Under the pieces are notes generated by a model. It did no database searches. It was not told where the DNA came from and saw only the letters and a program-made list of their open reading frames with translations. A stretch of 64,000 nt of DNA from an uncultured Lachnospiraceae bacterium. GTDB taxonomy: Bacteria > Bacillota > Clostridia > Lachnospirales > Lachnospiraceae. Each line of letters opens with the position of its first letter. Within the stretch, counting starts at the first letter, position 1. Made by a program: the position numbers and the translations under genes. Location of the stretch: assembly GCA_946566685.1 (NCBI GenBank), contig CAMNXA010000013.1, positions 19,272 through 83,271 on the forward strand. The letters run 5' to 3'. Below are positions 25,875-34,644 of this stretch, piece after piece.

Positions 25875-27776
25875 ATGTTTTGTAAAAAATGTGGAGCGAA
25901 TCTGAATGAGGGCGCAAAGTTTTGCCCGAATTGTGGGGAACCGACAGGATCCGGCGAACAGCAGATGATGCCGCCGGTTTCGAATCTGTGGAATATGTAT
26001 GCCCAGGATGGGAGTTCTGCCAATGGGCAGGCTTCGAATGAGCAGGCCCCTAATGCGCAGGCTGCCGGCCCGCAGTATGGAAGTACCCAGCCGCCTGTGT
26101 TTACGCAGGGGATTACAATGGAGGGCGGTTTTAAGAAATTTATCACCGGGCATAAGGCGCTTCTCATCGCAGGGGCAGTGGTTATCATAGTACTTGTTCT
26201 TGTCCTGTGTAATATGACCGTACTGGCTAATTTCCTGCGCCGGACATTCTCTTCACCGGAGGATTACTATCATTATGTGGAAAAGAAGACGGTGGAGGAT
26301 CTTTCTGCGGATGCAGGGGAAGCATACGACAGATGCGTTTTGGATAACTTGAATGTTTATGACAAAAGTGTCAGTACAAAGATGAATGTGACAATCGGAG
26401 AGGGCGGCCAGGATCTGATAGGACTTGCGGGGCTTGCAGGGGTGGATCTGTCCTGGCTTGAGAGCATGTCGATCACCATGGATTCCTCTGTGAAGAAGGA
26501 TGCCATGTTTATGGGGCTTGGAGCCGCGGTCAACGGGGTTGATATCCTTACGGGAAATATCCTCTTTGAGTCGGAGGACGAGGCGGTCTACTTGCAGATT
26601 CCGGAACTCAATGAGAAGTATATGGGCATAGAGATGCCAGGATATACGCTCAGTGAGATGGAAGAAGTCTGGGAGATGTATGAAGCCTTTGAAAGAGTCT
26701 GCCCGGAACAGAAGGTATTGGAGCAGATGATCAATCGTTACCTGCTGACGGCCGTAGACTGTATGGACGATGTAGCCAGGGAGAAAGGTATTCTGGAAGC
26801 CGCAGATGTTGAGCAGAAATGTACTGTGCTTACTGTCACTGCCGATATTAATACCTTTAAGGATATGACGATGGAGATATTGAAGCAGATGCGGGAAGAT
26901 AAGGACATTGAGAAGATCATCAAGGCTGCGGTGGAAGAAGAGACCATCATGGAGGAGTTATATCTGGATGACATGAGTCCCGAGGAGGCTTATGAGGAGT
27001 TTTTGGATTGGATAGATGAGGGATTGGAGTATATGGAAGACCTTGGAGAGATGGAAGTCTATGACGATGAGGTTCTTGAGATGAAGGTCTATGTGGACCG
27101 CAAGGGTAAGATCGTAGGCAGAACCATGGAAATGGGGGATGTGACAATCCATATGCTGATGCCCGAGGATGGGAAGCAGTTTGGTTATGAACTGTCTTAT
27201 GAGGATTCCTATTATGATGATCCGGATCTTGACGAGTCGATGGCCCTGACCGGCAGCGGCCAGAGAAGCGGTGACAAGATAGACGGGGAATTTGTTCTGG
27301 AATATTGTGATACCCCGATGATGGAGATTGGAGTGCAGGAACTGAATCTCAAGGATATGAGGACAGGCCTGTTAAACGGCAGCATGACGCTGGGATTGAC
27401 CAAAGACGCGGCGGATTATATGGAATATACGCCGGGAGCGGCCATGATACAGGGCATGGAGATTTCCATGGATTTTCAGTCTGACAGGAGTTCTGGCAAC
27501 TGCAATATGGGCATATCCCTGAGAGACCAGAATCTGGTCAATATGGAGATATCCTATAAGCAGGAGAAGGGGTATAAGGGAGTTAATCCCGGTAAGAATG
27601 TTGTCATGGTCGATGATATGGATGATCTGATCGAGTGGGGCGAATCTCTCAATGTAGGCGGGTTTACAAGCGCCTTAAAGGAGGCTGATGTGCCTTCGGA
27701 GATTACGGATTCCCTGGAATATTTTGAAGATATGGACATGGAGTCCCTTCTCAGGATGATGTATTATTATTATTGA
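25875..27776 (+). CDS. Zinc-ribbon membrane protein with large external domain
   Basis: A 633-residue protein. The N-terminal zinc ribbon (C-K-K-C-G near 3-7, C-P-N-C-G near 18-22) is followed by an Asn/Gln/Ala-rich linker, a single transmembrane segment near residues 95-117 and a large acidic external domain rich in Met, Glu and Asp. I do not recognise the external domain. This layout (cytosolic ribbon, one membrane pass, big exported domain) recurs in Firmicutes beside ABC exporters, as here, 24 bases before the ATPase. The start at 25875 has AGGGGGAG 8 bases upstream; 25869 is possible. Confidence 0.75.
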   Translation: MFCKKCGANLNEGAKFCPNCGEPTGSGEQQMMPPVSNLWNMYAQDGSSANGQASNEQAPNAQAAGPQYGSTQPPVFTQGITMEGGFKKFITGHKALLIAGAVVIIVLVLVLCNMTVLANFLRRTFSSPEDYYHYVEKKTVEDLSADAGEAYDRCVLDNLNVYDKSVSTKMNVTIGEGGQDLIGLAGLAGVDLSWLESMSITMDSSVKKDAMFMGLGAAVNGVDILTGNILFESEDEAVYLQIPELNEKYMGIEMPGYTLSEMEEVWEMYEAFERVCPEQKVLEQMINRYLLTAVDCMDDVAREKGILEAADVEQKCTVLTVTADINTFKDMTMEILKQMREDKDIEKIIKAAVEEETIMEELYLDDMSPEEAYEEFLDWIDEGLEYMEDLGEMEVYDDEVLEMKVYVDRKGKIVGRTMEMGDVTIHMLMPEDGKQFGYELSYEDSYYDDPDLDESMALTGSGQRSGDKIDGEFVLEYCDTPMMEIGVQELNLKDMRTGLLNGSMTLGLTKDAADYMEYTPGAAMIQGMEISMDFQSDRSSGNCNMGISLRDQNLVNMEISYKQEKGYKGVNPGKNVVMVDDMDDLIEWGESLNVGGFTSALKEADVPSEITDSLEYFEDMDMESLLRMMYYYY

Positions 27777-27800
27777 TCGACAGGGAGGCACAGCTGCTGT

Positions 27801-28469
27801 ATGGAGTTAGAACTGGCAGGGATACAAAAATCATATAACAAAAAGAAAGTGCTTAAGAATATATCTCTGTCTACGGGTATGGGCAGCTGTGTGGGAATCC
27901 TGGGTGGAAACGGCAGCGGGAAGTCAACGCTGCTGTCGATTCTGGCAGGCGTACAGAAGGCGGACGGCGGGGCCTTTCTCTATCGCGGCGAAGATCTTCT
28001 GCGAAACAGCGCTAAGATTCCTTCGGTGCTGGGGTATGTGCCCCAGGGGAATCCTTTGATTGAAGAATTAAACGCGTGGGATAATCTGCGCATGTGGTAT
28101 GACAGGGCCACCCTGCGAAAGGAATTAGAACAGGGTGCCCTTGCCATGCTGGGGATCGACAGTTTCTTAAAGACGCCGGTACGCAAGATGTCCGGGGGCA
28201 TGAAGAAGCGGCTCTCGATTGCCTGTGCCGTGGTGGCCAGACCGAAGATTCTGGTGCTGGATGAGCCTTCGGCGGCGCTTGATTTAGTCTGCAAAGAGAA
28301 TATTTACCGCTATCTGGAGCGGTATAAGGCGGAGGGCGGCATTGTGCTCCTTGCCACCCACGATATGCAGGAACTGGAACTGTGTGAGCAGTGTTTTATC
28401 TTAAAGGAAGGTGTCTTAGAGGCATATCAGTACGATGGGGATCTCCATCATCTGGCAGGTAAATTGTAA
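27801..28469 (+). CDS. ABC transporter ATP-binding protein
   Basis: A 222-residue nucleotide-binding subunit. Walker A is G-G-N-G-S-G-K-S-T at residues 35-43; the signature M-S-G-G-M-K-K-R-L follows, then Walker B I-L-V-L-D-E-P-S and the switch His (A-T-H-D-M). The next gene begins on the base after its stop, so the two are translationally coupled. With the two following permeases it forms an ABC-2 type exporter. The cargo is unknown; the zinc-ribbon proteins upstream may be accessories or substrates. Confidence 0.93.
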   Translation: MELELAGIQKSYNKKKVLKNISLSTGMGSCVGILGGNGSGKSTLLSILAGVQKADGGAFLYRGEDLLRNSAKIPSVLGYVPQGNPLIEELNAWDNLRMWYDRATLRKELEQGALAMLGIDSFLKTPVRKMSGGMKKRLSIACAVVARPKILVLDEPSAALDLVCKENIYRYLERYKAEGGIVLLATHDMQELELCEQCFILKEGVLEAYQYDGDLHHLAGKL

Positions 28470-29711
28470 ATGGGCAGAGGAATCACATATTTTTATATAC
28501 AATGGAAACGGATGATGAAGCTGTTTCCCAGACAGGCAGTCATTAACCTGCTGGTATTTTTGTGCGTGGGCGTTCTGATGATGGTGTTTATCCGGGACGG
28601 TCTGTTAGCCCAGGATGGGCAGAAATACCGGATCGGTCTGGTGGGAGATATGTCAAACTCCTATCTGGGATTTGGGGTCACAGCGCTGCAATCCCTGGAT
28701 GATTCCCGTTATATGATAGAACTTGTCACCATGACGGATGAGGAGGCCAGGGCGGCCTTTGAAAGGGAAGAACTTTATGCAATCGTGCAGATACCGGAAG
28801 GCATGATGGAAGCCATAGAGTCAGGAGCCAATGACAAACGCATCTCTTATATTGCTTCCAAGGGTCAAAAAGGAATCGGCACCGTGGTGATGGGACAGAT
28901 TGTGGATGTGGCTTCCACACTGGTGACAAGATCCCAGAGCGCCGTTTTTGGACTACAGTCTATTATGTTGGAATATGGTATGCAGGATGTGTTCTGGGAG
29001 GCTACGAACGGCTTGAATCTCCTGCTGATAGAGCTGGTGGTCAGCAGGAGCGGTTTGTATGATGTGGAGGTGCTGGGCATTGCCAATGGCCTATCTATAG
29101 AGGGATATTATTTTTGCGCTATCATCCTCCTTTTACTTCTTTTGTCAGGAATCAACAACAGTTCTCTGTTCACCCACAAACAGACCGACCTGCCCAGATT
29201 TATGAAATCCAGGGGTGTGGGAGCGGCAGGCCAGGTGGCAGGAGAATATCTGGCATATTTATGCCTGATGATCCTCTGTATTGTGGTCATGTTTATCCCC
29301 CTCTGGCTGTGCATGGAGAAAGGATTGTTCACCATTCCGGAATGGGACGGCATGGGGGCAGCGCCCCTGAAGGAATTTATCATGGTTCTTTTGCCGGTGA
29401 CAGCCATGTTTACGGCTTTGCAGTTTCTTCTGTATGAACTTACGGCGGGGGTGGTCAGCGGGATCTTGTTGCAGTTTATCTGTGGAATCGGCATGGGATA
29501 TCTGTCGGGATTTTTTTATCCGGCGGCCTTTTTTCCGGAGATCATGCAGCGCATTGGGAATGTGATGCCTACAGGGGCGGCCCTGCGGTATGTGAACGGC
29601 AGCGTAGCCAAAGAGGAATTGGGGATGGCAGGCCCTGGCGTGTTATTGTACCTGGCAGTTTTTCTTGCCTTGTCTGTGCTGATCAGGAAAAACAGGATAC
29701 GGAGAGGGTAG
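28470..29711 (+). CDS. ABC-2 type transporter permease
   Basis: A 413-residue protein with an N-terminal membrane segment near residues 20-40, a long external domain (about 45-205) and a C-terminal block of five or six membrane segments. That is the YhgE/ABC-2 permease layout of drug, peptide or polymer exporters. The start directly follows the ATPase stop. The next gene, 4 bases on, is a second permease of similar layout, so the complex is probably a permease heterodimer with an ATPase homodimer. Confidence 0.85.
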   Translation: MGRGITYFYIQWKRMMKLFPRQAVINLLVFLCVGVLMMVFIRDGLLAQDGQKYRIGLVGDMSNSYLGFGVTALQSLDDSRYMIELVTMTDEEARAAFEREELYAIVQIPEGMMEAIESGANDKRISYIASKGQKGIGTVVMGQIVDVASTLVTRSQSAVFGLQSIMLEYGMQDVFWEATNGLNLLLIELVVSRSGLYDVEVLGIANGLSIEGYYFCAIILLLLLLSGINNSSLFTHKQTDLPRFMKSRGVGAAGQVAGEYLAYLCLMILCIVVMFIPLWLCMEKGLFTIPEWDGMGAAPLKEFIMVLLPVTAMFTALQFLLYELTAGVVSGILLQFICGIGMGYLSGFFYPAAFFPEIMQRIGNVMPTGAALRYVNGSVAKEELGMAGPGVLLYLAVFLALSVLIRKNRIRRG

Positions 29712-29715
29712 CCGG

Positions 29716-30855
29716 ATGATAAGAAGGATGTTGACCAGATATTATCTGTTGAATAAACGATTGTTTAAGAAATTCAGTTTTGTCCTGATCCTTTGCATCG
29801 TGCCCCTTTTGGTGGGCGGGATCAGGCTGCTGTCCAAAGAGGAGAGCGGGATTGCCAGAGTGGTGTTATGCCTCCCGAATCCGGAGGATGAACTGGCGTC
29901 TCAGGTAGTGGAACAACTTGTGAGTGATGAGGGCATTCTGCGGTATCTGTTCTGTGAAAGTGAGGAAGAGGCCCGCAGGATGGTGGTTGAGAATGAGGCG
30001 GACACGGCCTGGATCTTTACGGAGGATCTGGAGGAGCGTCTGCGGAAGGTGGCTTCCAAAAAGCGGATTGGCCCCGTGGTCAAAGTGGTGGAACGTAAGG
30101 AAAGTGTCTCTTTGTTCTTCAGCAGAGAGATTCTGGGCGGTGCGCTCTATCCGGCTTTTTCCTATGCGGTCTATGAAGAATATGTCCGCAGCGATCTTGG
30201 ACTGACAGATGTGACGGAGGAAGAACTGCGCAAGGCCTATGAACGGACGCTGGTGGAGGGAAGCCTTTTTGAGATGGCTTATCTGGACGGCGGGCAGGAT
30301 GCGGAGGAGGATTTTAATTATTTGCAGGCGCCTTTGCGGGGGATCCTGTCCGTATGGCTGGTACTCTGCGGCCTTGCGGCCTGTCTGTATTATATGCAGG
30401 ATGAAGAACAGGGCGTTTTCTCCAAAATACCAGTGACCCGCAGACTGCCGGCAGCCTTTGGGGTGTGTGCGGTATTTCTCTCGGATGCTGTGCTGGTGGT
30501 GCTCTTGGCCTGCAAGCTGGCCGGGGTGTTTACGGTCTGGCACCGGGAATTGATAAGCTGCGTCCTGTTTGCCTGTGCCACACTGGCATTCTGTAATCTG
30601 ATCAGGCTGATCGGCAATACACCGGAACGTTTGGGGAGCAGCATGCTGATCCTCACGGCGGGGATGCTGGTGCTTAACCCGGTGTTTTTGGATCTGAGAG
30701 GATTCCGTGCGGTGAAATATCTCCTTCCCTCTTACTATTACCTGCTGTCCATCCACAATGTGAAGTATCTGTACGGGATGGTAATATATACGACAGTAAT
30801 GTCAGTTTTGTGTGTAGTGCTGTTTATGTGGAAAAGCAGAAGGGTAAAAAGGTAA
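29716..30855 (+). CDS. ABC-2 type transporter permease, second subunit
   Basis: A 379-residue protein with the same layout as its neighbour: a membrane segment at about residues 18-37, an external domain to about 200, then about six membrane segments. It is more diverged and shorter. A small imperfect stem-loop with a TATGCC/GGCATA core (about 30860-30884) lies just after the stop and may end this operon. The next 120 bases hold an AT-rich promoter-like stretch with two TATAAT sequences before dctP. Confidence 0.8.
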   Translation: MIRRMLTRYYLLNKRLFKKFSFVLILCIVPLLVGGIRLLSKEESGIARVVLCLPNPEDELASQVVEQLVSDEGILRYLFCESEEEARRMVVENEADTAWIFTEDLEERLRKVASKKRIGPVVKVVERKESVSLFFSREILGGALYPAFSYAVYEEYVRSDLGLTDVTEEELRKAYERTLVEGSLFEMAYLDGGQDAEEDFNYLQAPLRGILSVWLVLCGLAACLYYMQDEEQGVFSKIPVTRRLPAAFGVCAVFLSDAVLVVLLACKLAGVFTVWHRELISCVLFACATLAFCNLIRLIGNTPERLGSSMLILTAGMLVLNPVFLDLRGFRAVKYLLPSYYYLLSIHNVKYLYGMVIYTTVMSVLCVVLFMWKSRRVKR

Positions 30856-31002
30856 TGGGGTATGCCTGATAGGGGCATAGGTTAAAAATTTACAAGGATT
30901 GTTAAAAACCTTCGATGTTTTATGACAAAAAAGTTATGTATAATCATTTATAATGAAACATACAGAGCGATTGTGCTCATAAAGACAAGGAGGATTTAGT
31001 TT

Positions 31003-32124
31003 ATGAAGAAGAAATTGTTGTCCATCATGCTTGGATTGGCAATGGTGGTATCTGTAACGGCCTGTGGCGTGACAGCACCTGAGGCACCGGCAGCGGAAGC
31101 ACCCAAGGCGGAGGCACCGGCAGCAGAGGCGCCTGCGGCAGAAGAGCCTGCGGCTGAGGAGCCGGCAGCAGAAGAGCCTGCGGCAGAAGCACCGGCAGCG
31201 GAACCGGAAGTAACACTTGTTTATGCGGAAGTTAACCCGCTTGACACCATCGTAGGACAGATGGCTACAGAGTTTGCCAACAAAGTGTCCGAACTTTCCG
31301 GCGGCACCATGAAGATTGATATTCAGGCAAGCGGCGTACTTGGTTCTGAGAATGACGTTCTCGATACCATGTTAGGCGGCGGCGGCACCATTGATATGTC
31401 CCGTATTTCTGCTTTCGCATTGACCAGTTACGGTGGAGAGAAATCCATGCTTCTTTCCCTGCCCTATACTTTTGTAAGCAGAGACCATTATTGGAACTTC
31501 GCTTCCTCTGATCTGGCAAGCGAATTCTTACTGGAGCCCCATGAGAACGGCAGCGGTGTAAGAGGTCTGTTCTATGGTGAGGAAGGGTTCCGCCATTTCT
31601 TTACAGTAAATGAGATTTCCGGGATGGAAGATCTGGCTGGCATGAAGCTGCGTGTGTCCAATGACCCTGTCATGAACGGTCTGGTAGAGTCCCTGGGCGC
31701 AAACCCTACAGTGGTATCCTTTAACGAGTTATACTCCGCATTGCAGACTGGCGTGGTTGATGGCGCTGAGCAGCCCATCGCAAACTATAAGTCCAATGCA
31801 TTCCCGGAGGTTGCTCCCTGCATGATCCTGGATGGTCATACACTTGGTGCAATCCAGGTTATCATCACAGATGAAGCATGGGATTCCCTGACAGCAGATC
31901 AGCAGAATATCCTGATGGAAGCAGGCAAATACGCTTCCGAGTTCAACAAGAAGATTTCCGCAGATGCTGAGAATGAAGTATTAGAGCAGCTGAAAGCAGA
32001 CGGTATCAAGATTGTGGAAGTAGATGATGTGACTCCTTGGCAGGAGGCTGTTAAGGGTGTTATCGAAGAGAACACCAAGGGACAGGAAGAACTGTATCAG
32101 AAGATTTTGGATATGGCAAATTAA
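31003..32124 (+). CDS. dctP: TRAP transporter substrate-binding lipoprotein DctP
   Basis: A 373-residue secreted lipoprotein. The signal peptide ends in V-T-A-C with Cys21 as the lipidated residue. A 45-residue Ala/Pro/Glu repeat linker follows (nucleotides about 31069-31210), then a DctP domain with the usual L-R-V-x-x-x-P-V and N-E-L-Y-S-A-L-Q-T-G-V-V-D-G-A-E-Q motifs. It captures an organic acid, very likely a uronate given uxuA/uxuB and kdgF downstream, and passes it to DctQM. A stem-loop after its stop may raise its abundance relative to the permease. Confidence 0.92.
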   Translation: MKKKLLSIMLGLAMVVSVTACGVTAPEAPAAEAPKAEAPAAEAPAAEEPAAEEPAAEEPAAEAPAAEPEVTLVYAEVNPLDTIVGQMATEFANKVSELSGGTMKIDIQASGVLGSENDVLDTMLGGGGTIDMSRISAFALTSYGGEKSMLLSLPYTFVSRDHYWNFASSDLASEFLLEPHENGSGVRGLFYGEEGFRHFFTVNEISGMEDLAGMKLRVSNDPVMNGLVESLGANPTVVSFNELYSALQTGVVDGAEQPIANYKSNAFPEVAPCMILDGHTLGAIQVIITDEAWDSLTADQQNILMEAGKYASEFNKKISADAENEVLEQLKADGIKIVEVDDVTPWQEAVKGVIEENTKGQEELYQKILDMAN

Positions 32125-32147
32125 TCATCTGTTATCATAAGAGGAAG

Positions 32148-32177
32148 GAGCGCATCGGCGTAACAGCCTATGCGCTC
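32148..32177 (+). promoter_or_regulatory. Stem-loop between dctP and dctQ
   Basis: A perfect 8 bp stem (GAGCGCAT/ATGCGCTC) with an inner GGC/GCC pair, followed by TTATCTT. In transporter operons such a hairpin commonly stabilises the binding-protein message or partly terminates transcription, giving more binding protein than permease. Confidence 0.6.
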
Positions 32178-32236
32178 TTATCTTCATAAAAAGTGAATTC
32201 CAAAGGAATTGACTAGATATTATCAAGGAGGTATTT

Positions 32237-32761
32237 ATGTCGGGGTTTTTTGAGCGGGTTGATAAGATAAAACCGGTATTTGACATTACATACAAAGTGG
32301 TGTTGTTTGCTTGTAAATTATTACTGATTGCGGATATTTTTATTACCACCATGAGCGTAATCGGCAGATATGTATCCTTTATCCCGGATCCTGCCTGGAG
32401 TGAGGAAGTGGTACTTACCTGTATGTCCTATATGGCAGTGTTATCTGCGGCGCTGGCGATAAGGCGTGGTGCCCATATCCGGATGACTGCATTGGACAGA
32501 TTTATTCCCAAGCCGGTGCTCCTTTTTCTGGATATTCTGGCAGATGTTTGTGTACTGATTCTGGCATTTGTGATGATCACAGTGGGCTGGAAGTATGCGG
32601 CAGGCCTGGGCGCAAAGGGCACTTACGTCAGTATGCCTTGGCTGTCCCGGTTCTGGATGTATTTCCCGGTTCCGGTAGCGGGTGTGGCGATGGTAATTTT
32701 TGAGATAGAAACACTTTATAATCACATGAAGAAAATCTTTTTGAAGGAGGGAGAGGCATGA
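32237..32761 (+). CDS. dctQ: TRAP transporter small permease DctQ
   Basis: A 174-residue protein with four membrane segments. It has the DctQ features E-E-V-V-L-T-C-M-S-Y near the second segment and R-R-G-A-H-I-R-M near residues 75-82. It pairs with DctM to make the sodium-coupled membrane part of the TRAP transporter. AAGGAGG precedes the start, and its stop overlaps the dctM start by 4 bases, showing tight coupling. Confidence 0.93.
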   Translation: MSGFFERVDKIKPVFDITYKVVLFACKLLLIADIFITTMSVIGRYVSFIPDPAWSEEVVLTCMSYMAVLSAALAIRRGAHIRMTALDRFIPKPVLLFLDILADVCVLILAFVMITVGWKYAAGLGAKGTYVSMPWLSRFWMYFPVPVAGVAMVIFEIETLYNHMKKIFLKEGEA

Positions 32762-34050
32762 GTGCAGAATCAATGGCAATCCTGGTATTGCTTGCAAGTT
32801 TCGGTATTATGATAATGTTACGGTTCCCAATCGCTTATGCAGTGGCTCTTTCTTCTCTTCTGTGCTTACTGTATCAGGGGCTGCCGTTTACGACAATCTG
32901 TCAGCAGATGGTCAAGGGAATCAATTCCTTCAGCCTGATGGCCGTGCCATTCTTTATCACCATGGGCTGTCTGATGGGCAGCGGCGGTATTTCGGATAAG
33001 CTGATCGCCCTGGCCAACGCCTGTGTGGGCTGGATGACCGGCGGTATGGCGATGGTTAACATTGTGGCTTCCTATTTCTTTGGCGGTATTTCCGGTTCCG
33101 CGGCGGCGGACACCGCTTCTCTGGGAAGTATTCTGATCCCGATGATGGTGGATCAGGGGTATGATGACGATTTCTCAACGGCAGTTACGATCACTTCCTC
33201 CTGTGAAGGGCTTCTGGTTCCCCCCAGCCACAACATGGTCATTTATGCTATGTCGGCGGGCGGCGTTTCCGTAGGGAGTCTGTTCCTGGCGGGATATATA
33301 CCGGGTGCACTGCTTGCGATTTCGCTGATGATCGGTTCCTATATTATCTCCAAGAAGCGCAATTATCCCAAGGGAGATAAGTTCACATTTAAGAATCTGT
33401 TAAAGCAGTTGTCCGTATCCGTATGGGCCCTGGCAGCAGTCATCATCGTTGTGGTGGGTGTTGTAGGCGGCTGGTTCACGGCTACCGAGTCTGCGGCTGT
33501 GGCAGTTATTTACAGTCTGATTGTCAGTGTGTATATCTATAAGGGCCTGGACTGGAAGGGTGTGTGGAGAGTACTGGGAGACTGTGTGGATACCTTATCC
33601 ATCGTGCTGATCCTGATCTCCACATCGAGTATCTTCGGTTATTGCCTGACAACCCTGCATGTGCCCAGTATGGCGGCCAATGCGGTGATCGGTCTGACCA
33701 ATAACCCGATCCTCATTGCATTGCTGTTGAATTTGATTTTGCTGGTACTGGGATGTATCATGGATATGGCGCCGATCATTCTGATTGCGACACCGATCCT
33801 TTTACCGATTGCGACTTCGATTGGTATCAATCCAATCCAGTTCGGTATCATGATCGTATTAAACTGCGGTATCGGTCTGCTGACACCTCCCGTAGGCGCG
33901 GTGCTGTTCATCGGCTCTGCGGTGGGTAAGGTGAAGATGGAAAAGGTCGTAAAGGCAACATTACCGTTCTATCTGTGTATGCTCATTGTACTGCTTTTAC
34001 TTACCTTTATTCCTGAGATTACAATGCTTCTTCCGAATCTGTTCTATTGA
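32758..34050 (+). CDS. dctM: TRAP transporter large permease DctM
   Basis: A 430-residue protein with about 12 membrane segments and DctM family motifs: V-P-F-F-I-T-M-G near residue 63, G-G-I-S-G-S-A-A-A-D near 104, and P-P-S-H-N-M-V near 156. Length is normal. It is the sodium/substrate symport subunit. It overlaps dctQ by 4 bases and is followed 43 bases later by the YcxB-like gene. Confidence 0.94.
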   Translation: MSAESMAILVLLASFGIMIMLRFPIAYAVALSSLLCLLYQGLPFTTICQQMVKGINSFSLMAVPFFITMGCLMGSGGISDKLIALANACVGWMTGGMAMVNIVASYFFGGISGSAAADTASLGSILIPMMVDQGYDDDFSTAVTITSSCEGLLVPPSHNMVIYAMSAGGVSVGSLFLAGYIPGALLAISLMIGSYIISKKRNYPKGDKFTFKNLLKQLSVSVWALAAVIIVVVGVVGGWFTATESAAVAVIYSLIVSVYIYKGLDWKGVWRVLGDCVDTLSIVLILISTSSIFGYCLTTLHVPSMAANAVIGLTNNPILIALLLNLILLVLGCIMDMAPIILIATPILLPIATSIGINPIQFGIMIVLNCGIGLLTPPVGAVLFIGSAVGKVKMEKVVKATLPFYLCMLIVLLLLTFIPEITMLLPNLFY

Positions 34051-34093
34051 TGTCGGAGGAACGGGAGTATGGTAACAGGAAAGGGGCTTATGC

Positions 34094-34564
34094 ATGTATT
34101 ATCAGTATCAGTGCAAAATAAAGCCTGTGGACATCTGGAAACTGTCCATGCGCCGCACCTATCGTTCCCTGGTGGGAATGTGTAATATTGTGTTCGGTGT
34201 GGCAATCATTCTTCTGACTGTCAGGTTCTGGGATCAGGCGGGCGATCTGTTGCAGGCACTGCTTTTTCTGGGGTGTCTGTTGATTCCGGTGATTCAGCCG
34301 GCGGGCGTCTATCTGAAGGCGAGGGCACAGGTTTCTGTGACTCCGCAGGGGACGGAACTTACCTTTGATGACGAGGGCATCCACGTGACATTGGGAGACC
34401 AGCGGGAGTTTATACGCTGGAACAAAGTCAGGGGTATCAGGAAAGAAGGCAGCATTATCGTGATCTATACGGATGCCAGTCATGGCTATATGCTGACGAA
34501 GAGAGTCCTGGGCAGGGAGAGAGATGCATTTTATCAGCAGGTGAAAGCCTGTATCAATACTTAA
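34094..34564 (+). CDS. YcxB-like membrane protein
   Basis: A 156-residue protein with two membrane segments (about residues 28-46 and 50-72) followed by a C-terminal beta-rich domain where F-x-x-E-G-I-H-V-x-x-G-x-Q-R-E-F-I-R-W is recognisable. This is the YcxB-like C-terminal domain layout of small Firmicute membrane proteins of unknown function. It sits between the TRAP genes and the two-component system. A short GGGCAG/CTGCCC stem lies about 15 bases after the stop. Confidence 0.7.
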   Translation: MYYQYQCKIKPVDIWKLSMRRTYRSLVGMCNIVFGVAIILLTVRFWDQAGDLLQALLFLGCLLIPVIQPAGVYLKARAQVSVTPQGTELTFDDEGIHVTLGDQREFIRWNKVRGIRKEGSIIVIYTDASHGYMLTKRVLGRERDAFYQQVKACINT

Positions 34565-34644
34565 TGGAGCGAAAGAGGGCAGTACGCAGTGCGGGCTGCC
34601 CCTTGCTTTCAACAGGAAAGACGAAACAGTGAGGATAGATCCGC

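Noticed and set aside
25130..26188. A 352-codon minus-strand open frame
   Set aside because: Antisense to two zinc-ribbon genes and the end of the GT39-like gene; the Cys/His/Pro/Arg-rich translation is typical of a shadow frame.
34575..34601. A terminator after the YcxB-like gene
   Set aside because: The GGGCAG/CTGCCC stem is only 6 bp and has no proper T-tract; the kinase gene follows shortly, so read-through is likely.
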